Source of the DNA: Spirodela intermedia
Taxonomy: Eukaryota; Streptophyta; Magnoliopsida; Alismatales; Araceae
NCBI GenBank assembly: GCA_902729315.2
Contig: LR746278.1
Coordinates: forward strand, 3,729,501 to 3,793,500
Direction of reading: 5' to 3'
DNA length: 64,000 nucleotides
A model generated the notes under the pieces. The model was not told the DNA's origin. It worked only from the letters and a program-made list of their open reading frames with translations, and did no database searches. Numbering within the stretch: position 1 is the first letter of the stretch; every line of letters starts with the position of its first letter. A program made the position numbers and the translations under genes. This document shows, in pieces, positions 47,093-59,180 of the stretch.

Positions 47093-49291
47093 CAGAGGGG
47101 AAGATCAAAGTTGCCGGATTATCGTCGGCATCCGAGGAGAGAGTGAATTCACTTAGAACTGCAAACTCACGCAAATACCATTCTGGAAACCGAGATTACT
47201 TTCAAAAAAATAAAAATAAAATTAAATGTGGCATAAACTAGAGGAATTTATTTAGTAACAGTTGATTTTTTCCATTCTCTTTATTGGAGGATTTGAGCTG
47301 CTAGAAAAGTTTTGTATTTCTCGAAAAGAAACATTAATGAACTGCGTTAAATACTCAACAAAAAAACTATTTATAAAGAATATATTTTTAATATTTATTT
47401 ATATTTTTCATAAAATATATTTATGTTTTTGTGGCAAACATATGTGGAATTCAACCATAGAAACAATACCCAAATTATTTATTTATTTATTTTTAATTTC
47501 TTCCCTATGTAGATAAACTTTTATTTATGATCTTACAAATGCACATGCTTGTCTTTTTGAATTTTTATGAGAAACATACCTAATTATTGAGCACAAGTCA
47601 AATATCAAATAACAAATTGACATATTTGACCTCGAGAAGAAGATTTTAACAACAATATGATAGTAGAATTATTTATTATTTTCATAAACTTCTTCTGAAA
47701 TTTAATAGTTAGAAGGATTGGAGTCATCTTTTTCAATCTAATCTAGAAAGAATAATTGTACAGAATGAAGATTTACTGAGGTCAAACAATTTTGGAGCAA
47801 TTGGATCAATTGAATCAATCTCTTCACATCATTTTGAGCGTGTTGTTTTACTTATGAATTGAGGCTTCACTTGCTTCAAGATGATAAGAGTCAACTAGAG
47901 TATTTTCGAACTTGGTAGCCTGAAAAGGGAAGCATTTTGCATATGGAACAGATTAATCATGGTTATCATGTAGTTCGCGGATGGAATGGTCAACAAAACT
48001 CAACTAGGAGATGATGATCAAATTATGAAAGAAAAAACATGCTAAATGAAGGTTACAGAAGCCAAATCTCAATTCTCATCGTTGCCTTCAAAGATTGCTC
48101 CAGCACCATGTATTTTGCTAATTAAAGAAACCTAAAAACGCATTACATTGTTTGTCAACATAGTTTTCAAAATCTTAATTTCATATAAAAAAAAAATGTC
48201 TACTACATGTCTACATTGGGTTCGATGATCAAGATGTTTCTACCAAGGCAGGTATCTAGAATGCATTTTAGTTATGTACGTTTCTTAATATACAAGGACT
48301 AAGGAATACTACTTGAATCTAACATTTTAACTCAGAAAATTATTACACGGTTTTGATAAACAACGCAATAGGTTGCATCGATAAGCACATGCGAATTCCT
48401 ATTTTATTGGCCCCTTACACAAATTAGCCCCTGATTATCAGATTGTTAATGCAGTCACGTTAATAGTGTTTCACAAGACTTAGATGAACTTCTTGTTCAA
48501 AAATGGTCTCTCATACTTCAAGGATCATTGTTTAACAATTTCGGCCTTCTTTTTAACTAGTCCTAAGTCAAACCTCAGACAAATTAAAGTCGTCGTTGGG
48601 CGTCTTAGTTAATCTAACGGAAAACACGACATCATTATGACATGTACTTAGTGGAACAATTAGACTTTTTCATCAAAACGCGCACTAATATGGATGATCA
48701 CATGAAGGATCGTACAGTTTTCTGTGGTGAAGAGTAGTCTTTGAGTACCTGATGACGATAACGTTGGGATTAGGAATTATCCTTTTTCTGTGTGGCGGTG
48801 GACGTGGCATTGCATTAGGTGGGAACAGACACACAGACACGCGTTAATTTGATTGCATGACAGCTCCTACACATCCTGGGTCGTTGAAAGATTGCAACAT
48901 ACCAAAAGTTCATCGTTCATTCGAATATAGAACTGTAAGGAGTCATTATATGTAATATAGATCCTAGATCAAGAAAAAGGCATGGTAAAGTCATCGACGC
49001 GGAAGCAAAGCGAGGTGTAAGAAATCGTTCAACTCAGAAGCTAGCTGACGATAAGTAGAATATGTGAAGACATTTTCACCATAATTTTCCTTCCTCTTGT
49101 TACACATGAATGCCATGTACCCCTCGTGTGAAATAATTTGCAACAACAGAGAGACGCCATGCATTCCACGCGACAGAAATAGTCGAAGATGTTGCAATAT
49201 CAGTACACGCACGCGCACTTAAAATGAAGAACGCCGTCTTTGAGGTTATGTCTGCAACAAATTTTACACACATGCATCACATAAGGTTTCT
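47093..49291. other. AT-rich intergenic DNA
   Basis: GC content drops sharply after about 47160. No gene, RNA or mobile element recognised. Short frames at 47262-47516 and 48991-49218 lack motifs. Confidence 0.4.
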
Positions 49292-49717
49292 CTAGGGGAG
49301 AGAATGGTGGCGGAGGAGTTCATGAGCGGCAAAGAATATGAGTTCGGCCTCCGCACTCTTTTCGGCGGAGCATATACTCCAAGATAAATCGCCGTGAGGC
49401 CATTTCAAAGCCAACGTCATCCTCGGGGAACAGTCATCCATCTTGCAGCTCCTGCGGTTAGTTGACCAGAGCTTCTTCTTCTCCTCCCTCTGTCGCGCCG
49501 GGATCGTCGGCAGAGGAACGAGGAGGGGCTTCCTCATGTTCATATCGGATCCTGCTTGGGATTCACGTGGCCACATCCACCCAACGTTGAAGGAATCTCT
49601 GTCATAAATTCGTCGATTTAACGGCTTGAGCGGGGTCCCTCTTAACAGTCCGAGTGTCGGAAAACATAAACCCACAGATTCAAGCTGTTCATTCAAATCC
49701 TCGTCCTCTGTAAGCAA
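49292..49717 (-). CDS. Hypothetical protein or last exon, unrecognised
   Basis: Minus-strand frame of up to 141 codons ending at 49292. It contains EDEDLNEQLESVGL, RKPLLVPLPTIPARQREEKK and a C-terminal AEKSAEAELIFFAAHELLRH. The frame opens right after TTTGCTTACAG (about 49709), preceded by a CTAAT branch-point-like sequence, which fits a spliced 3' exon with the first exon upstream beyond 49750. An in-frame ATG (MNMRKPLLVPL) could also start a shorter product. Base composition is more even than in the surrounding AT-rich DNA. I cannot assign a family, and it may be noncoding. Confidence 0.3.
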   Translation of the reverse strand: MLTEDEDLNEQLESVGLCFPTLGLLRGTPLKPLNRRIYDRDSFNVGWMWPRESQAGSDMNMRKPLLVPLPTIPARQREEKKKLWSTNRRSCKMDDCSPRMTLALKWPHGDLSWSICSAEKSAEAELIFFAAHELLRHHSLP

Positions 49718-52700
49718 AGTACAGTTAATTAGGTTGAATTACACAGTCGGGATATCGATGGGTGAACGTGCGGAAATGGGTTTAAATACGTTACACAGCT
49801 CGATTGCTCTACAGTGTAAAATAATGGCCATTAATTATTATTTCAACTTCTACGGCCTTCAAGAGAGATGTCTACATTTCGTCCAAAGATCCCCATCTCT
49901 TAAAATAGTGGCCTAGTACACGCCTTTAACTTGGCTCAGTTTGAAAGAGACCAAATGAATGCAAGAGTCAGGAACAGTTGACGGGTTTGAAAGAGAACGC
50001 CCGCCGCATGACAAGTTTGAAACTTTCTATCACCAGCACGTGATCCTCAAACCCAGACAAGCCTAACCAGAGGCAGCCGATTGCAGATTTGAGAGGAAGA
50101 GCGCTAACTTTTCCTGATGTCGAAGACGCATGGGAACAGATTTAGCTTTCGCCAGAAATAATCGTCAGCTTGACCCACTCAGCTTTCATAAAAGCGACTA
50201 ATGGGCAAAGATAGCCTAAGATCGGGAGAAGGAAAATTATCGTGTGTATTTTTTTCATGTGGATAGTTAACATGTGTACTTTTGTTTGCGAGCAGGTTTT
50301 CCATTGAAGCATTATGACCCATGCTGCATGTCAGCCTTCTCATCAATGGAATCTCCAAGGCGCTCACAGGTCTCCCCTTCCCATACATGTCACATGGAGC
50401 ATGACCCACACGAGACCGCGCAACAGGATGGCCATGGGGAAGATCTCCCAACTATTCTACTTCGTGGTCTGTCCCTCCCTGTCTCCCAATATAAAATTCT
50501 TCTAATGCCATTCACACTGCACTCCGTAAATGGCCTAGTTATTAGCCTGCCGCACAAGGGAAACATACCGTTACAGGCCCAAATGTCACTCTTTTCAGTC
50601 GCGAAATTGCTGCCCACAAGGTCGTGTGTTAGAGAAAAATACTAGATTGAATGAAAGATACAAACAATGAAAGAGAGACCCCCTTCAAAGTCCTCGTATT
50701 TATTTCATCAAATAATGGGTAGACATGAGGAGTCAAAAAATATAATAATGTTCCCTTGGAACTATGCCCAAAGTTAATTTTTTAAGAACGGAAATTGTTC
50801 GACCGTAGAATATTTTGAAGTACGTAGGCAAGACGAAGGCATGACAGGGACGTGTGGTGGGGGTGGGCAGGTATCTTTCGGCCAGCTCTTTTGGGATCTA
50901 ATCTAATAATGCTAATAAGGCCCCGAGGACAACCCTCCTGGTGTGTGGCTGCATCTCTCTTCCATTTGCAGGAGGGAGGGAGGCAAAGCTTCCAGGTGCG
51001 CAGATGTCCCGCACCCATCAACGCCCACTTCTTTGACTGACGGTCTTCTTCTCCGCCCCCGACCAGAGGCTTCCCCCATGTGATCTCTGGTATCTAAAAT
51101 CATTTCGCCAGTGTGATCCCCCTTGTCATGCTCCTGGGGCGGCTGGCCGATAGGAAATGGAAAATTGTGCCAAGGTTAGCTGAAAGGAGAGAAACGCGAT
51201 CACTTGGCATATCAAATGATTGATGACTGAGGGGACAACCAAGTGGGCCAGCTTCCCCCCTCCAACGTGATACAATTCCACAGTTTCTGGATTGGACGCT
51301 AGTGAGCGCTCTGAGAGAAAATGAGATCCCACTATAAAGGATTAGGTGACATTGAAGCAACCAAGGGGAGAAGTTTGTTTAAGAAATATGGGTGTATTAT
51401 TTCTGAATCCTATTATGAATAAGGTGTAGTGTACCCACCATAAAAATTATGATGCCTTTTCCCTCCAAAACCTCATTAAAATAAATAGGATTCTTTTGAA
51501 GTAAAAAGTAACTAGGCAGGCTGTCCCTTTCCTAGGGCGTATTTACTCTAGCTTCTATGAATATAAGATGATCCTTTATTATTTTTATTTTCAACAAATG
51601 TTCCCCGGTCTTTGTGTTCATGAATTCCGCCTCGCCCTTTGATCCTCGCGTACTTCTCACGTGGAAAGTAATGCTCGAGTCGAAGAGAAGAAATAGGCCA
51701 TACTAATGCTTACAATCCATGACTAAATTAGTGCTCATAGATAGAGGGCCACTATACCACATAGAATAGCTTATAATTTTAAATCAGGTTTGTGTAATGT
51801 TTTGCTTTAGAGACCGCGATGGGTAAACATTCTGACGCCAAACTATGTGTTCTCATATTTCTATCCGAGGAATGAGTTTTTGCAACTATGCCTTTAATTA
51901 TAACTGCGTGTGTGAGTATCGAATATAGGTTATTATTTGAAGCATAATTTATATGTATTTTCTTGGGGGATCACTATATCAGAAAATAAAACCCCATGTC
52001 CACAGCCATAGGCACTAATGAGCAAAGACCAGAAACCTGTGACACCTATCGTTTTGGGTGTTTAGAATCATATACAAAGCTAATCTATAAATCTACTCTG
52101 AGAAGTATAACTGGTACTATCATTATAGTGTTCACGCCTATTCCAATTTTAAATTATTTATAGCAACGTTAGGCATTAGGATATATTTTTTAAAATTAGT
52201 GAGTAAATATATGGAAATATTTATAGCCTATATATTTTATATTTAGACAATGATCTAGGAGATTTTGATGGCAAGGACCAATTAGCCACTATTCTCAATC
52301 GTAGCTTCAAATTTACTAGTGTCAACTATGTATCATCGGGCTGGTCTCTAGACAGACACAGTGGTCTTCTGAAATAATGACAAATGTGAACTTTCTATCC
52401 CATTGTAGAGAAGAGAAACCTCTCTTCAGTTGTCATCATAAAACAACTAAACTCCAAATTCTGAATAGGCTTTTTAATCATTTTCTCTGGGTTATGTGTA
52501 TTAAGGAACATAGTTCAACTTCTGTCCGTAGATCAGAAAGTAGCACTGTTTATAGATTAAAATACGTGCACTGTCTTAATGTACAAAGTAGCACTGTCTT
52601 ACCTAACATGAATGCTATTGATATGGACATTGAGGGCAAGGATCAACAATTTTTGTCACCTTCCACTAAAATATGCTGCTCCCATAAAATTCTTACAAAA

Positions 52701-53400
52701 AATAAATGCATTTCTTAACAAAAAAGAAACACTTTGTAAGGGATTAACATGAAATTTCAGTTTCATAGAATAGGGATGATTCCGTTTCATTCCGATATAC
52801 TAATAAGAGAAAAACTACGACACAAATGAACCCCATCATCGATCAAAAGTAAATTCCTTTATTGTAAATATTGTACCTCAACGACTGAAATCTAACACGT
52901 GTAAATATTGTAAATGAATTGCTCTCTGATATTGCTCTAGCTGTTGAACTAGCACTTCGTCGTGCTGCCTAACTAGGCCCAGCTTTAATCATTCAGTCCG
53001 AGCGATCACAAGCATTCCTAATAATGATAGTTGTCATTATGATTTCAGCTCATTTCCTTCTCTGTATGTATGCCATAATGGAAGGTAAACGGCTGAGCTC
53101 ACGGGCAAGAGCAAAACATAGATAGAGTAACCCTGGTGAATGCAGTAGTAGCACCTCTTACCGCCAAAACTAAAAACAAAATTACCTATACGCGCAAGTG
53201 ACTAGAATATCTTCGCCAATAAGATAGTTCTCTCAGAAGAGACTACTGTTATGGGTGATACAATTCAGGAGGCTATGGCTGAACACACTTAAATACGTTG
53301 TACCTAGACATAGCAATCATCCAATGATGTGGGATGAGGTTGGAACTTGCCAGTAAGATGTGCCATGATTGGACATGGTTGTGGAGGACTAAATTGGCTT
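49718..53400. other. Intergenic DNA, mixed composition, no recognised gene
   Basis: Moderate GC between 49950 and 51360, then AT-rich. Overlapping frames on both strands (50179-50451, 50274-50645, 50782-51360) contradict each other and contain no family motif. A possible acceptor CATTTGCAG lies at about 50971, but no gene model could be built. Confidence 0.35.
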
Positions 53401-53420
53401 AGATAATATATTATAGAACG

Positions 53421-53800
53421 GTGCGGGGGGATCCTCATCCACAGTGGACCACAAGGCTGGGGGTGCACGGGGAGCCACCACGTGTGCTATTGTCAACTGT
53501 AAGAAAGGGAAGCCTAATACGATCCTGTACTAAGAACATCACCGCCTGGTCATTCGATTTTCTCCAGTGCGCACGTGTAGAGGTTTTCCCACGTGTCAAT
53601 GTCCGTTAACCTCCGACAAAGGGTAGGGTGAGTGGGCGTAGGGGTTTGGGGGGGACGGCGGGGACGTGGGGGACTGGATGCGGGGCGCAGTATCTGGGAG
53701 GTGGGGCATTCCATCGGACATCTTGCGTTCGTGTTACCCATGGGGACCAGCATGAAGATTTCACCCTTCTAACAGTAAAAGAATCGCAGTTCACGTAAAA
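53421..53800. promoter_or_regulatory. Small GC-rich patch with three CACGTG boxes
   Basis: CACGTG at 53479, 53572 and 53590, the last two 18 bp apart, followed by a G-rich stretch (53625-53700). It resembles a promoter fragment, but no gene could be read on either side. The short frames here lack motifs. Confidence 0.35.
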
Positions 53801-56321
53801 AGGTTCTCAACTGAAGGATTCTTTAATCTCAGATGAAGGGTCAGGAGTTCTATCTAATAACAACTCTTAGGTCGATGAAACTCGGGAATGAAATGAAAAT
53901 GACAAAACAAGCTGATCCTCAGTGATGTCTAACGTTAAAGATTTCAGGCTTAGTGGCGTTAAAGCTACCGTCTGATGTTCCCATCCCGATTCCTGTCCAT
54001 TCTGCAGGAGAAGATCACATGATCAGCCTTCCAATCCTCCTGAACCTTAAAGGTCCCTTCCTATATCGGCTCTCGCGGAATTTCAACAGGCGTTCAAAGA
54101 ATGCTAGCTGTTTTTGTTGTTACGTTGGCAGCGGTGGCACATTGAAATAAATGCCTTGCCCCCTGGGTTCTCTTTTAAACCTGTGTAGTTAAAAGTGTTA
54201 TGGACAGTGTCAGTAAAAAAAACTCTCGTCTGTCTCCAAGCTGTTTAAATTGCTTGAAGATCACGGATAGTTATCCGCAAGGAGATGTTCGAGGCTTGCA
54301 AAAGAGTTTATGGGGACCATCCAGGAAGCCCACAACCCATCAAAACTGGGCTTACTTCTTGACAGATCATTGAGAGGATAAGTCCTGAATCCGTTGTCTT
54401 TTTTTCTGCCAAGCTAATGCCATAAAATCAAATCTAACAAAACAAGGACCTGAATCCATAGAAGGCTTCCCCACGGTCCGTCACCATTATGACAACCCAC
54501 TGTCTTTCTTCTGCTTTCTCCTTGATTCAAAATAAATCTGTAGGAAATGAAGAAGAAGGCCCAAATCCACAGCTACAAGGGCTAATAATGCGTTTTCCTT
54601 TCACAACCTTCACAATTGTTTCCTTAAATCTCAAAAATGTCGAAAATATTTAGGGATTTTGGAATACCTTTCACTGTATTGAAACACGCACTATACAGTG
54701 ATAACTTTTTCCCACTAAAATATTATCCTCCATTATCTCTCTCTCGTCCCTCTCTTTCTTCTCTAATGTGGATTTGAGAATAACGCTTATCAGGCCATCT
54801 AGGTTCATGGATTTAAGATTTTCATTGTACCGATTCATGGTCCAATCTTCCTCTCAGATGCATGCTATGTCAGGTGATATCTAAACAAGGTTTCAAGTCT
54901 CAGATTTTTGGAAGTGAACATCTCATTTTGCACTTGAAGGCAACATACTGGTTCTTTCAAGAGTGAATTTTGTTGACTTTGAAAACAACACTAACTATAA
55001 TTTCTATTATTTACAGCATACCTTGTACTAAATGTTTGCGATGATGATTCTATTTAGCTCAACTATGATTGGGGCATGGAAGATGGTAACAGTTAACCAC
55101 CATGCCATGAGTATGACAACAACCACATCTGCTACATAGGCAGTTTTAAAATGTGAGCAAAGATTGAAGTTTTTGGTAGATAAATTTCTAAATTAGACAT
55201 CAGTATCAGTGGAGAAATTCATGATAACAAATCATATAATTGGCAAAAGCCAAAAAACTTGGTTAAAAAGTTTTATTTTCCAATACTTTAATCTCAAGTT
55301 CTTTGACTAGACATTGGCTCAAATGTTCTTTCTTTTCCATCATTTTCCATTATAATTCTGTCCTGAACATGTGTCAATAGCACTATAACTACCTTGGAAG
55401 ATGAATCTCTAGTAAAATGTATATAATTTCCTTGACTTTGCTAAGATTTCATCATAATCACAACCCTAGTGATGGCTGAGTCTATTTAAGAGCTAATTTG
55501 TTCAACCTACCCATTATATTTAGAGCTAATTTATTTCTCTATTTCAATGTATTTGTGTTTAATTTTATTTTTTGAGTTCTCCATGGAAAAATACATTCTT
55601 AATCTAAAAAAAATTAACCACCAACGATAATAAAGTTCTGACTATATTCAACTTTCCTATAAGAAAAAATGGTTCTAAGTAATCAATTTCTTATATTCAA
55701 GTATATACTTTGGTGACTAATCTTACCTTGCATCTCTTAATAGACCCCTCCACATGGTATTTTATAGTATATGTCATTTGCAGCCCACTTATTTCCTTCC
55801 TACTAGTAATTTATTAACTTTCAAGTCTTCTTCTTATCGAAGATACATATCTCTTCAATTATACCATGACTCAATTTTTTCTGGATAATATTGTGATGAT
55901 AGTCTTAATAACATTGTTTATATTTATGTTTACAACAAAGGTTTTATGAGTAGGTAAAAGATGGTCATAAGATAAATGATTTGAGATGGGATACTAATAA
56001 GTCCAAATTTTAGGGGTTTTGTGTCTCTATTTAATTCAAACTTAACCAACAATAATTAAGAAAATTTTCCACTTAGTTACTCTATGTCAGACATAGAGCA
56101 AGTAAGGGGTCAATCCACAAGGAGGTAGAAATTCAATTTCAGAAATGTTTGAGGTCTAGAAGTGGTAGAAATAAGTTTGGGGAGTTAAAATTTTATTGTT
56201 ATGGATTTTTATAGAGCTTAATAGAATTTTCTGGAATTAAAATGTGTAGAAAACACAGCTAATGATTAGAGTTTTATTTTTTAATATTTATTTCTAATTT
56301 TAATTGATTTGTTTTAATTTT
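53801..56321. other. Intergenic DNA, no recognised gene
   Basis: A plus-strand frame at 53953-54150 follows a possible acceptor (CATTCTGCAG near 54006) and ends in a Cys-rich ...ASCFCCYVGSGG, but no family is evident. The rest is AT-rich with no visible element. Confidence 0.35.
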
Positions 56322-56831
56322 TTAAATGCAAAAGACAATAATATAAATAATAATAAAATAACTTACCTTGGCTGTTGACGGTCGGGTCAGAGGAGGGGCT
56401 GCGGGGATCGCAGATCTCCCGTGACCGTTTTCGGGCAACCGAAATTTAAGACTTTTGGTTACGGTCGGAAGGGTAGAGAGAGAGAGAGCAACGGGCACGC
56501 AGCGACCGGCAGCGAGTGCATGGCGGCTGGCGATAGGCCGTGACAGTGGTTGGAGACGTGCGGCGGCTGGTGATGGGCAAGCAGCAGTGCTCGGCGGACG
56601 TGCGGCTGCTGGCGATAGGCGGGCACGCGTCAGCGGACGAGAGAACGAGGAGCGACGGACACGGAGCGACCGGCAGCGAGTGCAAGGCGGCTGGCGATAG
56701 GCGGGGGCAGACGGAGCGAAGGGAGACGGTGGAAAGAGACGGAGGCTGCGGGAGAAGACGGAGAGAGAAGGAACGATGGGCGAAAATAGAGGGAAACGTG
56801 GAGCAGCTGGAGGGGGCGGAACGGAAGACAT
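56322..56831 (-). other. GC-rich Pro/Ser/Arg ORF in a candidate minus-strand transcription unit
   Basis: A 169-codon frame starts at ATG 56831 (MSSVPPPPAAPRFPLF) and is low-complexity. A near-identical block of about 50 bp (CCTATCGCCAGCCGCC.TGCACTCGCTGCCGGTCGCT on the minus strand) occurs at about 56660-56710 and 56490-56540 but in different frames, so conserved protein sequence is unlikely. TATAAATA lies upstream at 57127-57120, and CCAAG|GTAAGTT at 56367 is a strong donor. The whole could be a gene's untranslated first exon or an LTR/leader of a retroelement. I do not assign a protein function. Confidence 0.35.
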
Positions 56832-57119
56832 AGCAATGGGAAACGGCAGAAAAAGGAGGAGGGTTTAGAGGTATAGAGAGAAGATTGGTGCTGATGTTCG
56901 TCGTTTGAGCCCTTAAGATTTCTTCCTCCTCTTAGATCCTTGTATTCCGCCAGGATCAGGCGTTTTTCACTGCAAGAAGGGGAAGAACAAGAGTGAACGC
57001 TTCAAAACGACTTACATTTGTCAGGGTGGATACCCCGGATCTTGGAAAATGTCTTGTCCTGCTGGCTAGCCACCGCTAGATCACGTCCAGAATAGGGGGG
57101 GAAAGAGAGAGGAAGAGAG

Positions 57120-57127
57120 TATTTATA
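57120..57127 (-). promoter_or_regulatory. Candidate TATA box for the 56.3-57.1 kb unit
   Basis: TATAAATA on the minus strand within CTGTATAAATACTC, about 290 bp upstream of the ATG at 56831. Confidence 0.45.
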
Positions 57128-58859
57128 CAGGGTATAATCACTAAAATGCCCTCCTATCATATATCGACTTTTCTCCATGTCATTTCTTCTTTTTTTTTCT
57201 GATTGATTGAGAGCTCCCATGACCTGAATTTCGTGCTCCTCTTTAAGAGGAAAATTAGAAGGGTTAGTGGATGGAGACAAACGTGGCCCACATCCCTCTA
57301 ACTAATCCTTTGAAGCCCGAAACCAGAACTAGTCTATTCTGGCCCAATGAATAAGTTTGAGAATCCCATAGAGAGCTCTAGCCCATTGGTGGTCATTCCA
57401 TTTAGTTCTTGTAAATTTCTGCACACATAGGACCTGAGAATATTCATCAGTAATAAAATTACTCAACTTTATATAAGTCAAGGATAGTAAATCAAAAACA
57501 TCCATAATATGCATGAAATAATATTCATATAAAGTTCAGGAATATTCACATAATTTAGTTGATATCATGATAAATTCAGGATGTAGATGATTAAACTCAT
57601 ATCAAATGCATGGAATTGTGGATGGATTTATCATATTATCAGATACTAAGGTTTTTTTATGCATTCTCTAATTCATTTCCTAATAGCAATGTGTATATCT
57701 TCATGTTGACAATCCTCATTATTATTATGGCTTTGGTTTCAATTGGCAACAAATTTGGAAAGAAAGAATTTTCTTCTTCACTGAATGAAGTTTTTGAAAA
57801 ATTATATTTAAGTTACATTTATGGACATGCATAGAATTTACAACATAGTATATCTTTCATGAATACTGTTGAAATAGTAGTGCTAGTTGAAATGTCAAGA
57901 GGTGAATTGGTGGTGTTTCTACAAACTTTAAATATTTTTCTTATTCTTATATAGGTTTTTATTAAGGTTCGTTTGTGTCAATGAATGGACATGAATGTAT
58001 AAACACTCATAAAAGTTGTTTACAACTATAAGACTTCTTAACACTCTCTCACCAAGAATATGAAATATTTATATTAATTCACTCCACACCCAATGACTTC
58101 TAGTATCAGGAGGACTTATCCTTTAGTATTAATTATTTTCTTAAAAATGTACACTAATTTTAATTAGATCAGCAACCCAAATCGCATAAGTTAATCCATG
58201 TGGAAACTCAACCCATTTAGAGCCAAACACAATTCTAAGTACCATGTACTTTTACTAAATCTACTAACTCCTCACTACCCAATTATCATAGGGCTTGATA
58301 AAGAGTAGTGATTGCAATTGTTGAGTTGTTTGATTGCTATATCAATCTGATGAATAGTATGAAATGATTTTTTCATTGTTGACATGTGTGGAATTAAGAT
58401 CTTGACAAACATCACTAAATCAATATATTATTTTTATTTTCTCGGTCCAAAAATATTTTCATGCATATAAGCCTTTTTCTTTATTAGTTTCCCACAATTT
58501 CTCAATCTCTAATGTTCAAAATATTAACAACTTTTCATGCTTTGAAATATTTGGTAATCATGTTTCAACTTTCATATCTAATTATATATATATATATTTA
58601 TAGTGTTTTGAATTCAAGTTGGAACTAGAGCTTCCTAACTTCATTGGAAATGACTTGGTATCCATCTTGGCTCCATGATGTGCACTTGTCATTTTTTTTA
58701 AATGCCCATTATCTAATAATATTTATAACTAAGACTTAATAAATATTAGTATATATGTAAATCTCACATAGAACATAGGGAGACTGATTAATCTATCATG
58801 AACACTAATTTAGTTTATATATAAAGTAATTTTTAATATTTTATCATTATTTAATAGAA
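57128..58859. other. AT-rich intergenic DNA
   Basis: No gene or element recognised. Short frames at 57329-57514 and 57610-57834 lack motifs. A short (TA)n run lies near 58585. Confidence 0.35.
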
Positions 58860-59180
58860 ATAATAAAATAAAAGGGTTAGGTGAGAAAAATAAAAGAAGG
58901 AAAATGAAGAAAGGAAGGAGGAAAAGAGAGAGAAGAGAGAGCTCTCATGAAAAGGAGAGAAGAGAACTATTGCAAAAGAGAGAGAAAGAGAGGGAAGAGA
59001 TAGATCTCATGTGAGATACAAAGAGAGAAACGTCTCATGAGAAAGAGAGAGAGAGGGAGATTGATCAATGGAGAAAAAGAGAGGGAGATCGATCAATCGA
59101 GAGAGAGAGAGAGAGAGATCTTAGATGAGATGGAGAGAGAAGAATATATCTCATGAGAGAGGGAGAGAGAGAAATTAGGC
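58860..59180. repeat. Purine-rich (GA) tract of about 320 bp
   Basis: Almost only A and G on the plus strand, with GAGAGA runs and recurring pieces GATCGATCAAT and GATCTCATGAGA. It is probably an expanded, decayed simple repeat; no coding content. Confidence 0.85.
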
